Below are positions 23,651 through 34,389 of a stretch of DNA of 64,000 nucleotides, piece by piece. The position numbers were made by a program, and so were the translations under genes. Origin of the DNA: Rhizophagus clarus. Lineage: Eukaryota > Glomeromycota > Glomeromycetes > Glomerales > Glomeraceae. Position 1 is the stretch's first letter. Every line of letters starts with the position of its first letter. Under the pieces are notes generated by a model. It was not told the origin of the DNA. It saw only the letters and a list, made by a program, of their open reading frames with translations, and did not search any database. The stretch is from positions 3,963,501 to 4,027,500 of the forward strand of contig BLAL01000285.1 in NCBI GenBank assembly GCA_015698045.1. The letters run 5' to 3'.

Positions 23651-24187
23651 ACAAGAAAGGAATTCTATAGTTTTAATGAACTGTTATTAACAGTCCTTTT
23701 TGTAGACTATTCTTTAGACTCTTAGACGCGCACAATTCGGGTTAGTGTTTTTTGAAAAATTAAATAAAAAAAAATAATCTAATTTAAATTTTTTTTTTGT
23801 ATTTGTAGAATTCCGGCTCACATTGGATACTGGAGAATATTCAAAATGAAAACTATTTTAAAAAGAAGGTTCTAACATCTTTGTTTTTAATTTTTTTTTT
23901 TTCAAAAAAAAAAAATAAAGGAACACTTATTAACTATCTCGTTTTTTTATAGGGACTTCGGCATTGTAAAAAAAATTTGTAAGTCCAAGAGATATCATGA
24001 TGGTGGATGCCAATGATTTGTTGTGGCTACAATAAGCTTCGAAGGTAATAATTATTACCTTCAACCTGATTTTTTTTTTTTTGATTATAAAATTATAAAA
24101 GAAACGGTTTACTAATCGTTATTTATTTATTTTTTGTAGTTTCTTTCTTCTGGATTTTGACTGGTATATAATATCATCCACAATAAT

Positions 24188-26407
24188 TTAAATTTGAAGT
24201 TTTATTGTATTAGGAATGTTGTGAAAATCATTACAATTGTAATAAAGTTTTCTGTTTTCAAATTCGAGAATTTGAAGTATAGCCAATTTTCTATTTGTTC
24301 CATTACCTCCATCTCTTAAAGTCTTGCGAAAAAATTGTGTTACATGTTGATGGTTTTTATTCTCAACTGGTGCGCATGAAAAAGATTTCAATCCCCATTT
24401 TTTATGCCTTTCCATAAATTCATGAACGTGAAAAACAAGTACATGTATATAAGGAGTGACATCACTTGGTCTATATAAACCTTGAACAAAATTATCACTG
24501 TTTGGTATTCCAGTAGAAGGTGTAAGAAAAATCTTCAACCACATTTTTGCATTTTTTTTAAATATTTTGGAATCAGTAGTTGGATCCCGTATGGCAGTGT
24601 ATAGATCAAAAAAACCATTCCATAAATTTCTAATTACATTCGCACGTGTTGGTGGTAAAACCTTATTAAGATCAAAAAATTCTAACACTTTCAATTTATC
24701 TTGACCCATAAGTGAAGTAAAACTCCAAGATCGACAATCCTTTTCCTGCCAAAAATGAAAATTAACTTTAATTCTGTTCATTTCTTTAACTATAATTTCC
24801 CTAGCAATATCATTAAAGTAACCACTTTCTTCAATTTCATGTAATAATAAGTTCCACAGTCTATCCATTACACGCAACATAATGTGAAGCTCGTCTGGTA
24901 TCCAATTGTCCAATGATATCATACTAAATAATGGTGTTGAATGATGACCATTATACGTATTTATATCTTCCATTTTCTTTGATATTAGCCACTCCTTTTC
25001 AATATTTGCTATATCTTTTTTCATTATTGTACACCATGGACAAAAAAATAAGCTATTTGCCGAATTAAAACCTAAGCAAATAGTCAAAAACTTCCAATCA
25101 GAACTAAAATACATGTTGACCATCCAATTAATTCCATTAATGTTTATTCCTATTTCTTTCAATTCTTGTAATTCTTCTCGAAATAACATTGTTGATATGT
25201 CTAAAGATTTATAGTTCTCCAAACCAGGATATAATACTACTGTATAGTGATAATTAGGATTATATAAATTTTCAATGTCTTCTAAAATTGCAAAAGTTAT
25301 CATAACATGTTTAACTTTTTTTCCCACATTCCTACCATCTCCAGATATTCTAATATTAATAGACGGTTCTTGAATATTAAGAATACCTCTCTTTACTAAA
25401 TTTGGTATAATAAATTTCAATATATCTTTTATTCTTCGTTGACCACCTTTCCCAATTGATGTTGTTACTTCTTCAATAACTTCTGGATCAAAAATATCAG
25501 AATTTTCATTTGGATTTATATCCATATATTGTGGCATTGTGACTGTATTAATCTTAATTTTATTATCCATATATTTATTTATTTGTATTCGTTTCTCAGC
25601 AATTGTCCATTCACGTGGTAACTCATCTTCTATTGTAGTTAATTTTCTATAAGCATCTCGAGAAATTTGTTCATTATCAACCACCATCATCATTGTTTCA
25701 CTCTTATATTCTTTTGTTTCTATGTTTTCATTTACATTTACTTTAAATCTATAATTATTTACAGAAAATTGAACTTTTTCTAAAATTGGTTTATCTACAG
25801 GATTGTAATGATTTTTAGATATATTTGTAAAATCAACAAGTATTTGTTTGGTCATAGATTTAGCTCGTTTAGTAAGAGTAGAGTAGGAAGCCTCATTTAC
25901 TGGTTTTAAAATCCGTTTTTTATGTGTTTTAATTCGATATTGATGAACAGAATCTAAATGAAGCCCAAAAAGCAGTACTCCTGAAGTCCGAGTATTAGTT
26001 CTTTGACTGATTTGCTTAAAATTTTGCAAAAGAATATTTAATAAATTAAAATTAAATAATAAATTAACAATAAATAATCTATTTACTTTATGAAATAATG
26101 TGGCCACATCTGAAGAAGACTTATTTGAAACAACTTGGTTAGAAAAATTATCACCAAATTTTATTACATATGTAGGTTTATTATTAATATAGTTTATTGA
26201 ACATTGAACTGTACAAGTATTTCGATTCCAAGTTGTTTGAATTACATAGCCATGTGGAATTGAGTATGAAGAAGGTTTTTTTATATAACATAATATATCC
26301 TTAGGGTATGTACCTGCCTTTATTATTTTGTAATAAAAAGTACGCTTATTGTCTTTCCATACTATATTTGAATCCTTGGGATAATTTGAAATTTCTTTTC
26401 CATTCAT
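24188..26407 (-). CDS. Putative transposase of the long-TIR element, about 739 aa (unassigned family)
   Basis: The frame is open for 771 codons, but the first ATG fitting the composition is at 26407 (MNGKEISNYPKDSNIVW). A 72-bp segment (26015-26086, GTAAAT..TTTAAG) encodes an aberrant hydrophobic stretch and looks like an in-frame intron. The core has features of a DDE-type transposase: ISGDGRNVGKKVKH (first acidic residue), the zinc-like FFCPWC, PDELHIMLRVMDRLWNLLLHE (acidic pair in a helix), and a C-terminal FSCAPVENKNHQHVTQFF segment. It is the only large intact gene between the 1.1-kb inverted repeats, which supports a role in their mobilisation. I recall similar proteins in Rhizophagus but cannot name a superfamily; Plavaka/CACTA and Kolobok are alternatives. 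No premature stop was seen, so the element may be young. Confidence 0.6.
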   Translation of the reverse strand: MNGKEISNYPKDSNIVWKDNKRTFYYKIIKAGTYPKDILCYIKKPSSYSIPHGYVIQTTWNRNTCTVQCSINYINNKPTYVIKFGDNFSNQVVSNKSSSDVATLFHKVNRLFIVNLLFNFNLLNILLQNFKQISQRTNTRTSGVLLFGLHLDSVHQYRIKTHKKRILKPVNEASYSTLTKRAKSMTKQILVDFTNISKNHYNPVDKPILEKVQFSVNNYRFKVNVNENIETKEYKSETMMMVVDNEQISRDAYRKLTTIEDELPREWTIAEKRIQINKYMDNKIKINTVTMPQYMDINPNENSDIFDPEVIEEVTTSIGKGGQRRIKDILKFIIPNLVKRGILNIQEPSINIRISGDGRNVGKKVKHVMITFAILEDIENLYNPNYHYTVVLYPGLENYKSLDISTMLFREELQELKEIGININGINWMVNMYFSSDWKFLTICLGFNSANSLFFCPWCTIMKKDIANIEKEWLISKKMEDINTYNGHHSTPLFSMISLDNWIPDELHIMLRVMDRLWNLLLHEIEESGYFNDIAREIIVKEMNRIKVNFHFWQEKDCRSWSFTSLMGQDKLKVLEFFDLNKVLPPTRANVIRNLWNGFFDLYTAIRDPTTDSKIFKKNAKMWLKIFLTPSTGIPNSDNFVQGLYRPSDVTPYIHVLVFHVHEFMERHKKWGLKSFSCAPVENKNHQHVTQFFRKTLRDGGNGTNRKLAILQILEFENRKLYYNCNDFHNIPNTIKLQI

Positions 26408-26804
26408 TTTTAAAGAAATAAACAGTTTAAAAAAATAATTTAGTTTTTTTTTTTTTTTGCGAAAAAAAATTTTTGTATCAAGCACACTCGTCAGCTCAAT
26501 CAAAAATAAATAATCCAGTTTTTGAACAGGCCAGCTATGATATCACTTGCCAAATAAATAATGATAAACATGACTATCATGACTATTAAAAGTAAATAAA
26601 TTATATTATTCTGTAAATGATCTGCATACACGTGCCATTACTTTAAATAATATAATCAACGTAAATAACAGCTTAACTGTCACACATTGCAAACATAACA
26701 AACAATAACTGAGTTATTGTGTTCATATTTTTCGCAAGTAAATCAAGTATAAGATGTAACTGGTAGTATCTTTCTTAAAATAACAGAAGTTACACTTTGA
26801 AGTT

Positions 26805-27640
26805 ATGGGATGAAAGATGAACCAGCGAAGATTTTTGCAAAGTTTGCTAAAGAATATATGGAAAAAAAGAAAAGGCCGCTTTCTTCATATAAAACTTTAA
26901 CAGATTTAAGTTAGGTTTAACATTATGGTAGCAGTTTAACCACCATTCCTCAATTCACATCATCTTCCATATCACTCCTTAATGACAAAGAATTGCAACA
27001 ATGTATGAAAGAAATAAAACATAAGTTGCGTAACATGAGAATTTTAGTTCCTGATAGTAACAAAGTAATTCATAACAAATATATTTCATCAATTCTTCAC
27101 GTTTCAATTAATGTTGTCAGGAGAATAACAGATAGAGAAATTAGTTTATTTCCTTAACTTTGAGTTATGGGTGATAAAAACAGTTGTCATGTTGATTATG
27201 CAATAATATCACTTGAGGAACTGATCTGTATTACTAAAAGTAAGCAATACTAGTTAATATAGGTTTCATTCAAAATATTATTCAATGTGAAAGTGCCTAC
27301 AAACTAACAAGAAAAAACGTAAGGTGGGTATTGCTTTGGGAATTATGAATACCTTTATGGTGTTATCACAATAGCGTCAGAATGGTATTTTTTATCATAC
27401 AGTCTGGAAAAAATTTCATGTACATTTAAAAATCCAATCATTCTCAAGTTTTCCAAGACTGTTATTACAGATTCAAAAGAGGAATCAGAGCTACGCAATG
27501 TAAAACAAGTATTGGAGATTATTGTTGGTTTATTGAAAGATAGGTTGGAGAACGAGTCTTTTAAAGAACAAAAAACAATTAGAACATATACTGTATTATT
27601 GTGTATGATAAGAGTATAAGCAGAAAATAGTGTATCTATT
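26805..27640 (+). pseudogene. Decayed Rhizophagus-type hypothetical protein with nuclease-like D..E..K motif
   Basis: The plus strand reads, with several stops and frameshifts: KDEPAKIFAKFAKEYMEKKKRPL, then YGSSLTTIPQFTSSSIS, LQQCMKEIKHKLRNMRILVPD, HVDYAIISLEELICITKSK, and finally EWYFLSYSLEKI and NVKQVLEIIVGLLKDRLE. I recall a large Rhizophagus family with this order, in which the D-x(n)-E-x-I-x-x-K segment resembles a PD-(D/E)xK nuclease core; that reading is from memory. The copy lies inside the long-TIR element, opposite in strand to the transposase, and is clearly dead. Confidence 0.5.
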
Positions 27641-27829
27641 TATCTTTTCTTACAATAAATTATTGTTATTACTAAGTAAAATAGCATATGCTAATTTTGT
27701 ACCATGTTTTTTAATAGTCGTCCGTGATTTTCCTTATTGATATTTTTATGAATGATGTTTATTTAAAAGGATAAGTTAAAAAGTCTATCGATAGTTAAAA
27801 TTGCGTCTCCGTGGTAATAAATTAGTTAT

Positions 27830-27912
27830 TTCACAGATCAGCCTCAATCTCATTGATCATCACAGCTCCGCTGTGATGATTAATGATATCCACGGCTTCC
27901 TGTGAAATAATT
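27830..27912. repeat. Long hairpin (inverted repeat)
   Basis: TATTTCACAG..GATCATCACAGC and GCTGTGATGATTA..CTGTGAAATA pair around a tight CTCC loop at about 27868. Local GC is higher than the flanks. It could be a small palindromic MITE or a terminator-like structure; no TSD seen. Confidence 0.5.
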
Positions 27913-28112
27913 TGCAATTTTAATGATTAAACCTAAATTTCATTTATGTTAACGCCAAAATAGTAAATTAAATTCATGCATTAGGGTGTAGTGATACTCC
28001 TAACGAATTATACACATACTTACAATTCTTTTTTCTTTCTTATTTTTCTATTCTCTTTATTGAGTTTTTATTCTATTTAAAGATCTATGTATTTTTTTTA
28101 TTAATTTGAAAA

Positions 28113-28784
28113 CTAGGCAATATATACTTGTTTTGTGAAAAAATGAAAATAAATGAACCCAGCACTAAATATATTACCCATCGCATCTTTATCACGTTTA
28201 CGTTTCCATTCAATTACCACCTCTCCATGTTTGTATTTGCTAAATGACTTCTTTGGTTTCAATGTAGAATTAGCTTTTTGGATGGTAGCTAATGCTAAAG
28301 GATTGGTTTCAGCTTGACGTGACATATAATTATCTGTTAAGACAACAAAGGTCATCTGATTCTGATTGTAATATTTTACTCCCCAATCTGTATTCCCAAA
28401 TATTTGATTTAACTTCTCCTCCCCCTCTTTCCCACGAAACCAGCATTTATAAACACCAGATTTCTTGGAATAAAAGTGTATATGATTTTCAAAAATTGCA
28501 TGAAATTGGCTTTCACTACATGGTATTGAAACCATTTTCTTCCCAGCATTTTTGAAACCATTTGGTAGTCGAAGATGAATAAAGTAAATTAAGTCATTTT
28601 TAAACAATTCTGTAAGACTTGCTGACACTACTGGCAATCCCTCTCGAAGGATGTTATATTTTCGAATAATGGTATTATGACGCGTTAAGCCAGCTTTATT
28701 TTTAAAAATCTTTTGACATATATCACACTTGTACTCATTTACAATTGTGGATGGAGGCGTAGTTGGAGGTGAAAGATTTTGCAT
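28113..28784 (-). CDS. Second ORF of the long-TIR element, zinc-finger-like N-terminus
   Basis: A 223-aa frame from an ATG at 28784. Residues about 18-40 (EYKCDICQKIFKNKAGLTRH) match a C2H2 finger up to the first His; the second His is not at the normal distance, so the finger is incomplete. The rest is a mixed alpha/beta domain (FYSKKSGVYKCWFRGKEGEE, DWGVKYYNQNQMTFVVLTDN, KHGEVVIEWKRKRDKDAM). A GTAATA donor after DAMG suggests that the last 20 codons are intronic. It sits about 1.7 kb upstream of the transposase on the same strand and could be a DNA-binding accessory protein. Family not recognised. Confidence 0.45.
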   Translation of the reverse strand: MQNLSPPTTPPSTIVNEYKCDICQKIFKNKAGLTRHNTIIRKYNILREGLPVVSASLTELFKNDLIYFIHLRLPNGFKNAGKKMVSIPCSESQFHAIFENHIHFYSKKSGVYKCWFRGKEGEEKLNQIFGNTDWGVKYYNQNQMTFVVLTDNYMSRQAETNPLALATIQKANSTLKPKKSFSKYKHGEVVIEWKRKRDKDAMGNIFSAGFIYFHFFTKQVYIA

Positions 28785-29164
28785 CTTGTCTAAAATTTAA
28801 AAAAAGAGTTGGCCATTATTTCGAATGAGACTTTGGTAAAACCCTTAAATTAGAGGAATTTTCCTTACTTTTACTGCGTTAAATATTATATTTCCTCTGC
28901 TAATAATATAAAGAATTCTATTAGGCACTTCAGATTAACCTTAGTAATTGACGCGAAGCAATATTTTAAACGTGATATTACATAATGATCATCAGTTTGT
29001 CACATGCTCTTGTGGCTTAGAAACAGGAACGCATAGTTTATAGCAAATTATGGAGGTAGGATTTTCTTTTTTGTTTATTAATATTATTGCTTTTGAAACC
29101 TACTAATCAATTCTTTTCTTTTTCTTTTTTATGGGCGGTGGGGCCTTCTTTCCTTCTATTTTAT

Positions 29165-30314
29165 TTTTTATCTTTAGTTTTGTTGTTTTTAATCCTTCTC
29201 ACCATCACCTTTCCCTCTCATCTTCATCTATATTTCCGTTCATTCTTTATCCCCAATCTCTTTTCTAGATCAAAAAGATAGCCCTAAATTAAAGAAAATT
29301 TTGATTAGCTACATTATATAGTGAACTCTAAAAACAACCCCCAAAACTCACCCATGCAAGTACGTTCAAAAAATCACCAAGTGGAAAATTCTTAAAAAAA
29401 TTTTACCTATACTCGCTCATTTTTAGTTAACATTCTTCAGTCTATATTCAAAAAAGCTAAATTTCACTAGCTTCCATAGGACAATTTTTTTCTTTGGCTC
29501 TATTTCGGTAAATTTTTGATTTTTTATTGACATGATTTAATAAAACAATATTTAATGATTAAGTAATGGAGAAAGAAGTTTTTATTTATTATTTTTTTTC
29601 TTTTATTTTAAGGACGCACATTCTATTGATCAGAGCTCCACTAATGGTTCAACAATACGAAATATCAAATCCACATGACGTTGATAATAATGTCAATGCC
29701 ACTCCTTCGGGTGAGAACTTTTGAAAGGAAGTTTTCGTTGGCTAACATTCTTCGCATCCAAAATTAAAAAAACTAATAATGATAATTTTTTCCTCGTGAG
29801 AGCTCACCTATTACTTAACTAAAAAGAAAAAAAGAAATGAAAAAAAAAATTTAATTTGTTTCAAATGTGCCCATCTCTTAGAAGCGTTTTACAGTGTATA
29901 AAAAATTCCTTTTTATTTCATTAATTACCCGAGTTTCTTTTTTACAAATCTTAAAATGTTAAATTAACATCCTTGCTGAAAAATCTCGTTTTTTTTATTA
30001 ATTAATGGATTAAATAATAAAAAAAATGGTTAAATTTATATTTAATATAAAAAATATTACTAAAATTGTTTGTAAAACACTTGGTTTGGTAACTTGAAAA
30101 GTGATGGGGAAGTTGATGGGAAGGTTGATGGGGAGTAGACAGGAAGAGATACTTATTATCACGGTTTTAAAAAAATTTTTTTTTTGTAATTATGCGTAAC
30201 AATGACGTCTAATGCAATATGATTTGGGTTTGTGAAACTTAAGTAACATGATTTTTAAAAAAAAAATTTTTTTTTTTTTTTTTAATTTTTTGACTAATTC
30301 CAAAGATCGGCAGA
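29165..30314 (-). repeat. Right terminal inverted repeat of the 8.9-kb element
   Basis: Complement of 21440-22575, ending ..CCAAAGATCGGCA at 30314. The two arms differ mainly in poly-A/T lengths and scattered substitutions. Confidence 0.8.
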
Positions 30315-30317
30315 TAT

Positions 30318-30960
30318 GAATGACTTTTTTTTATCGTTCAATTAAGAAAAAACCCGATAAAAATGACCTTTTTTATCGTTTAATTAAGAAAAAACCCGAT
30401 AAAAATGACCTTTTTTTATCGTTCAATTAAGAAAAAAACCGATAATAATGACCTTTTTTTATCGTTCAATTAAGAAAAAAACTGATAATAATGACCTTTT
30501 TTATCGTTTAATTAAGAAAAAAAATGATAAAAATGACTTTTTTTATCGTTTAATTAAAAAAAAAATGATAAAAATGACTTTTTTTATCGTTTAATTGAAA
30601 AAAAACGACAAACCCAATTTTTTTTATCGTTTAATTAAAAAAAACGATAAAAACGTTTTTTTATCGTTAAAAAAAAAATGTTTTTTTTAATAGTTATATT
30701 AAAAAAAACCGGTTTTGTTTTTTTTTAAAAAAAAATAATCGTTTTAATTAAAAAAAAATGATTCTTCTAATCGTTTTTTTTTATTAATCGCTTTTTAAAA
30801 AATATAAAACCCTTTTATTTACGACTTCTTTAATTGTTTTAATTAAAAAAAAATGATTTTTTTACGATTTAATTAAAAAACTCATTTTTTTAAATACTTT
30901 AGTCAAAAAAAGAACGCCGTATCGGCATTTTGATAATTGAAAAAACGTTTTTAACGTTTT
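30318..30960. repeat. Minisatellite, 43-44 bp unit of TTTTTATCGTTTAATTAAGAAAAA
   Basis: Starting directly outside the transposon end, ATGACC(T)nATCGTT(C/T)AATTAAGAAAAAA.CCGATAA repeats at least eight times, then decays into shorter TTTTTATCGTT/AATTAAAAAAAACG variants up to about 30960. Each unit has a TTTATCGTT..AACGATAAA inverted pair, so the array is strongly hairpin-prone. Confidence 0.75.
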
Positions 30961-31039
30961 TAATTGGCGATCTGCAAGTCAGGTGATGAAAACGATAATA
31001 AAATTCGACGGAAATTCATTAATTAAAAACCGTATTTCT

Positions 31040-31195
31040 GAATGTGAAGTTGTTTGCGAATTTCGCTAGCCAAATGTCTATAAAACGTTATTTTAATTCG
31101 AAACTTTTAGGAATTGGCTTATTTTCCCAACATTACATTATGGTATTTTTACACGAGATTGGTGGGAAACCGTTTCATTAAATTCGAACAACAAA
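31040..31195. repeat. Dispersed repeat shared with 5730-5880
   Basis: CATTACATTATGGTATTTTT and ..CGAGATTGGTGGGAAA match 5750-5790 in direct orientation, and GAATGTGAAGTTGTTTGCGA plus TTTCGCTAGCCAAATGTC match the complement of 5830-5870. So the same pieces occur twice but rearranged, one of them inverted. Confidence 0.55.
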
Positions 31196-31199
31196 AACA

Positions 31200-32560
31200 T
31201 AGTTTTTACCGTACCATTTCGCTTATACATGCGTGTTAGTTGTATCCTTAATGGCAAGGACTTTATAATTACAGTTCTTCAAAATAATGAAAACCAGGTT
31301 TTCAATGTACTTGTGAGAATATAAGTTCAAAAATAGAACCTTATATATGTTGTTTTTTATGGAAATTACCCTAGTATATTGGATTAATCTGTCAACCAGT
31401 TAAATCAATACACTGAATCATAATTCAGTAAATACATTGGCATTTGTAATTCCCAACTCCCCTCTGAACATGAACTCTTGTTAATGATAAAGAATTCAAG
31501 AATTTTATTGAATGCAATTTTGAGAATATGAGAATTTTTATTTTGTCGAAGGAATAATATAACCAATAAATCAAGCGCAAGTCGAGAACTTATAAAAAAA
31601 AGAAATTTACGGAACATTTAATTCAATCAAATAGGAAAATAATTTACTAAATAAATAAATTGTAAGCGAACTGAATTTGATGACATTGCTGGCAAATTTA
31701 GTTTCGAACAAAGCCAAGTTAAATCAGAGTTTTAGAAAATTGATTAGATGAGAATTCAAAATATGATTATTTATTATAAATTAAAAGCTCAATCCGTTAT
31801 ATTATATTACATTATAGTTTAGTTAGCCACAAAATCTACAGTATCTCAGCAGCCATCCGTTAGATTATTTGTAATCAAAAAGCTTCCACTAAGCTTTAAG
31901 CAAATTCTGGCTTGGATTTGTTTTATAGTTTAGGCTCATACATGTATAAATATGATCGACTCCGCAAGATCTAAAGAAAAATTTTCCTCTATAAAAAAAG
32001 TAAATCAATAGATTCAAAATCTCATTTCCATAATTTTTACTATCAACTTCGCAAACTTTGTTTAATCTTAGTTTAGAACATTTGCACAATTGCAGCCTTT
32101 CTATCCGGTTTAATAAATATTCACACACGTCAAATAAGTAAAAATCGGTCAAAAATTGGACTGCCGATATTTTGCTTTATTTGTCCGATTTGTGGCTTTT
32201 TCCCACCGATTTTATGGCGTGAAAAGCAAAAAATCAGAATTCCCTTTTTTTGATAAAAAAAAATAGGAACACCAATTTTTAAATCTCCGTACCGATTCTT
32301 ATCATAAATCATCCAAAATCAGACTGCCGACGGTCAAACAACCAATGCCGTTTCTCTCAAAAAAATGCCAATTTTAAAACTGACATACAATAATTGTTCA
32401 AATAAAAAATGACGATTTTAACACTGACATATATTAATCCTCAAATAGGAATGACAATTTTATTATCGATATAAGCAAATTTCTAATAACCAATGCCAGT
32501 TTTTATTTCGTACTAACCAGAGTCTCTATTTTCATTTTGATTTTTAATTACGTTTAATAT
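31200..32560. other. Non-coding stretch with short repeats
   Basis: No supported gene. 32130-32330 holds AAAAATCGGTC../..ACTGCCGA motifs in both orientations, and 32335-32500 has three decayed copies of AAATGCCAATTTTA.AACTGACATA. They look like MITE debris. Confidence 0.4.
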
Positions 32561-32589
32561 GAACAATTATAGAATATATTATTTATATA

Positions 32590-32730
32590 TAATTTTTTTA
32601 TTATTTATTACTACTATATTATTACCATATCAATACTACATATTATTGCTATATTATTGTTATTATTACTATATTATTGTTATTATTACTAATATTATTG
32701 TTATTATTACTAATATTATACGATTATTTA
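32590..32730. repeat. ATT/TTA trinucleotide microsatellite
   Basis: Runs of TATTATTGTTATTATTACTA-type triplets. No gene. Confidence 0.7.
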
Positions 32731-32748
32731 TGTATAAATGTATTACCT

Positions 32749-33743
32749 AATGACAAGAAAATATTGAACGCTTCCTAGTCTTTGACGAATGCTTGCTAGT
32801 ATTTGATAAAGTTGACGTTGTACTTCCTTTCTTAATACTATCTGGCACAAATAAGTAAAAAGGTCCATCCAAACTATTCTTTCTAGCATTAACAACATCA
32901 TTGTTATTACTGTTGTCATCCTTTTTGATATCGATATCGATATCATTATCTTTATTACCACCACCAGCATTGTTATCGTTATCTTTATTACCACCACCAA
33001 CATCATTATCGTTATCTTTATTACCACCACCAACATCGTTATCATTATCTTTATTACCACCACCAACATCGTTATTGTTATCTTTATTACCATCACCAAT
33101 ATCATTATCGTTATCTTTATTACCACCACCAACATCGTTATCATCATCGTTATCACCACCAACATTGCCATCGTTATCACCACCACTGACATTGTTATCG
33201 CCATCGTTTAGTTCGTCATTATCATCCTCATCGTCATCATCTTCGTCTGATTCTTGTGCAACCCACCTTGAGGAAATTCACCAGCCCGGCATATCATCAT
33301 TGGGCTTACTTTTATTATCAACAATATCATCCAAGCAGTAACGTTTATGACTTAATCCTGTTCTGATACTTATCCTGATTTCTTCCGCCCAAAATAAGAT
33401 TTGTTTAATCTATAAAAATTTGTAGTTTATTATGTATAAATGTTATATTAATTAATTAACTTCACAACTTTACATACCCTAGACGATCGCCACTTTTTAT
33501 CATATACTTTTATTATTGAATTGGTGCTGGCTAATCATTTTGATCTTATTTTTTTATCACGTTCTTCTTTCTTTCGCCAATTCTTCATCATCTGATGACC
33601 ATTCATCTGAATAAAGATCTGACGTATTTAACGCCTTCTCGCAATCTTTCATATAGGATTCCTAAGTCAAATTCTCAGGATGGCATTTATATAAAAGGTT
33701 ATCTCGTATCGATATCATATGTTGCAATCCTCTCCTGCGCCTA
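32749..33743 (-). pseudogene. Acidic D/N/G-repeat protein, decayed
   Basis: The minus strand codes, in one frame up to 33390, AEEIRISIRTGLSHKRYC, a TGA near 33278, then ESDEDDDDEDDNDELND and about ten GGGNKDND-type repeats (DNDNDVGGGNKDNDN) before a C-terminus VVNARKNSLDGPFYLFVPDS ending at 32749. An upstream exon-like piece (33743-33560) reads RRRGLQHMISIRDNLL, a TAG, then ESYMKDCEKALNTSDLYSDE and SSDDEELAKERR. The microsatellite of GGTGGTGGTAATAAAGATAA triplets encodes the Asp/Asn repeat. The repeat part is open in other frames too, which makes misleading hydrophobic frames. It abuts the hAT left end at 33744, which cuts it. Confidence 0.5.
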
Positions 33744-34189
33744 AAGTTACCAGCCGAAATGGTAAAGGTCAATGCCGAAATGTCAAAATTAAAATCTGTC
33801 GAAATGCCGAAATGCCAAAATAATTTTGACATGTAGAAATTATTGAAATGTCAAAATAATCAGAATTGTCAAAATAATTTTGACATGTCGAATTGACAAA
33901 ATTATCAAAATGTACAAACTGTACGAAATTAATTTTGACATATCGAAATTTTTAGAATTGTCGAATTGACAAAATTGTCGAAATGTACAAACTGTACGAA
34001 ATTAATTTCGACATGTCAAAATTTTTAGAATTGTCGAATTGTTAAAATTGTCGAAATGAAAAACTGATGTATTCAAAATTGATATTGTAAATAAATGAAT
34101 ATGTAAATTTAAATAAAAATAATTAGTTAATGTTTTATTTAAAGCAAAAATTCTTATTTATTTAGTGAAAAAAATAAACAAAATCATCC

Positions 34190-34350
34190 ATAAGTGGACA
34201 AAATTATCCAAAAAAAAAGTAAAAAAAAAATAGACAAATCGCTAAAAAATTATAAAAGTACGAAATTTGGACAAAATTGTCCAAAAAAAAAGTAAAAAAA
34301 AAATACAAAGTATGAAATTTGGACAAAATTGTCCAAAAAAAATTGCCTAC
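34190..34350. repeat. Array of TGGACAAAATTGTCCA palindromes (left)
   Basis: Two clear and two variant copies of the 16-bp palindrome, spaced by A-rich runs (AAAAAAAAGTAAAAAAAAAA), follow the subterminal repeats of the hAT left end. Same motif as at 44278-44670 and 47620-48075. Confidence 0.7.
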
Positions 34351-34389
34351 AAAGTAAGAAAAAATTGCCAAAAAAAAAAAAATATATCG

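Larger units (their letters stand above)
21440..30314. mobile_element. 8.9-kb DNA transposon with ~1.1-kb terminal inverted repeats
   Basis: The left end begins TGCCGATCTTCGGAATTAGT and the right end is the inverted form of TGCCGATCTTTGGAATTAGT. The two arms (21440-22575 and 29165-30314) match in inverted orientation over about 1.1 kb at high identity, by eye about 97%. Examples are the block ending CACCCGAAGGAGTGGCATTG and the run AAATCTCGTTTTTTTT. A second, more diverged copy of the left arm follows in tandem (22577-23650). Between the arms lie a 739-aa putative transposase and a 223-aa second ORF, both minus strand. No TSD was legible. Superfamily unassigned. Confidence 0.75.

Noticed and set aside
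32743..33341. Hydrophobic (MLVVVIKITI) and Ser/Pro/Leu-rich ORFs on both strands
   Set aside because: Other frames of the coding triplet microsatellite; only the D/N/G-rich minus frame joins to non-repetitive coding sequence.
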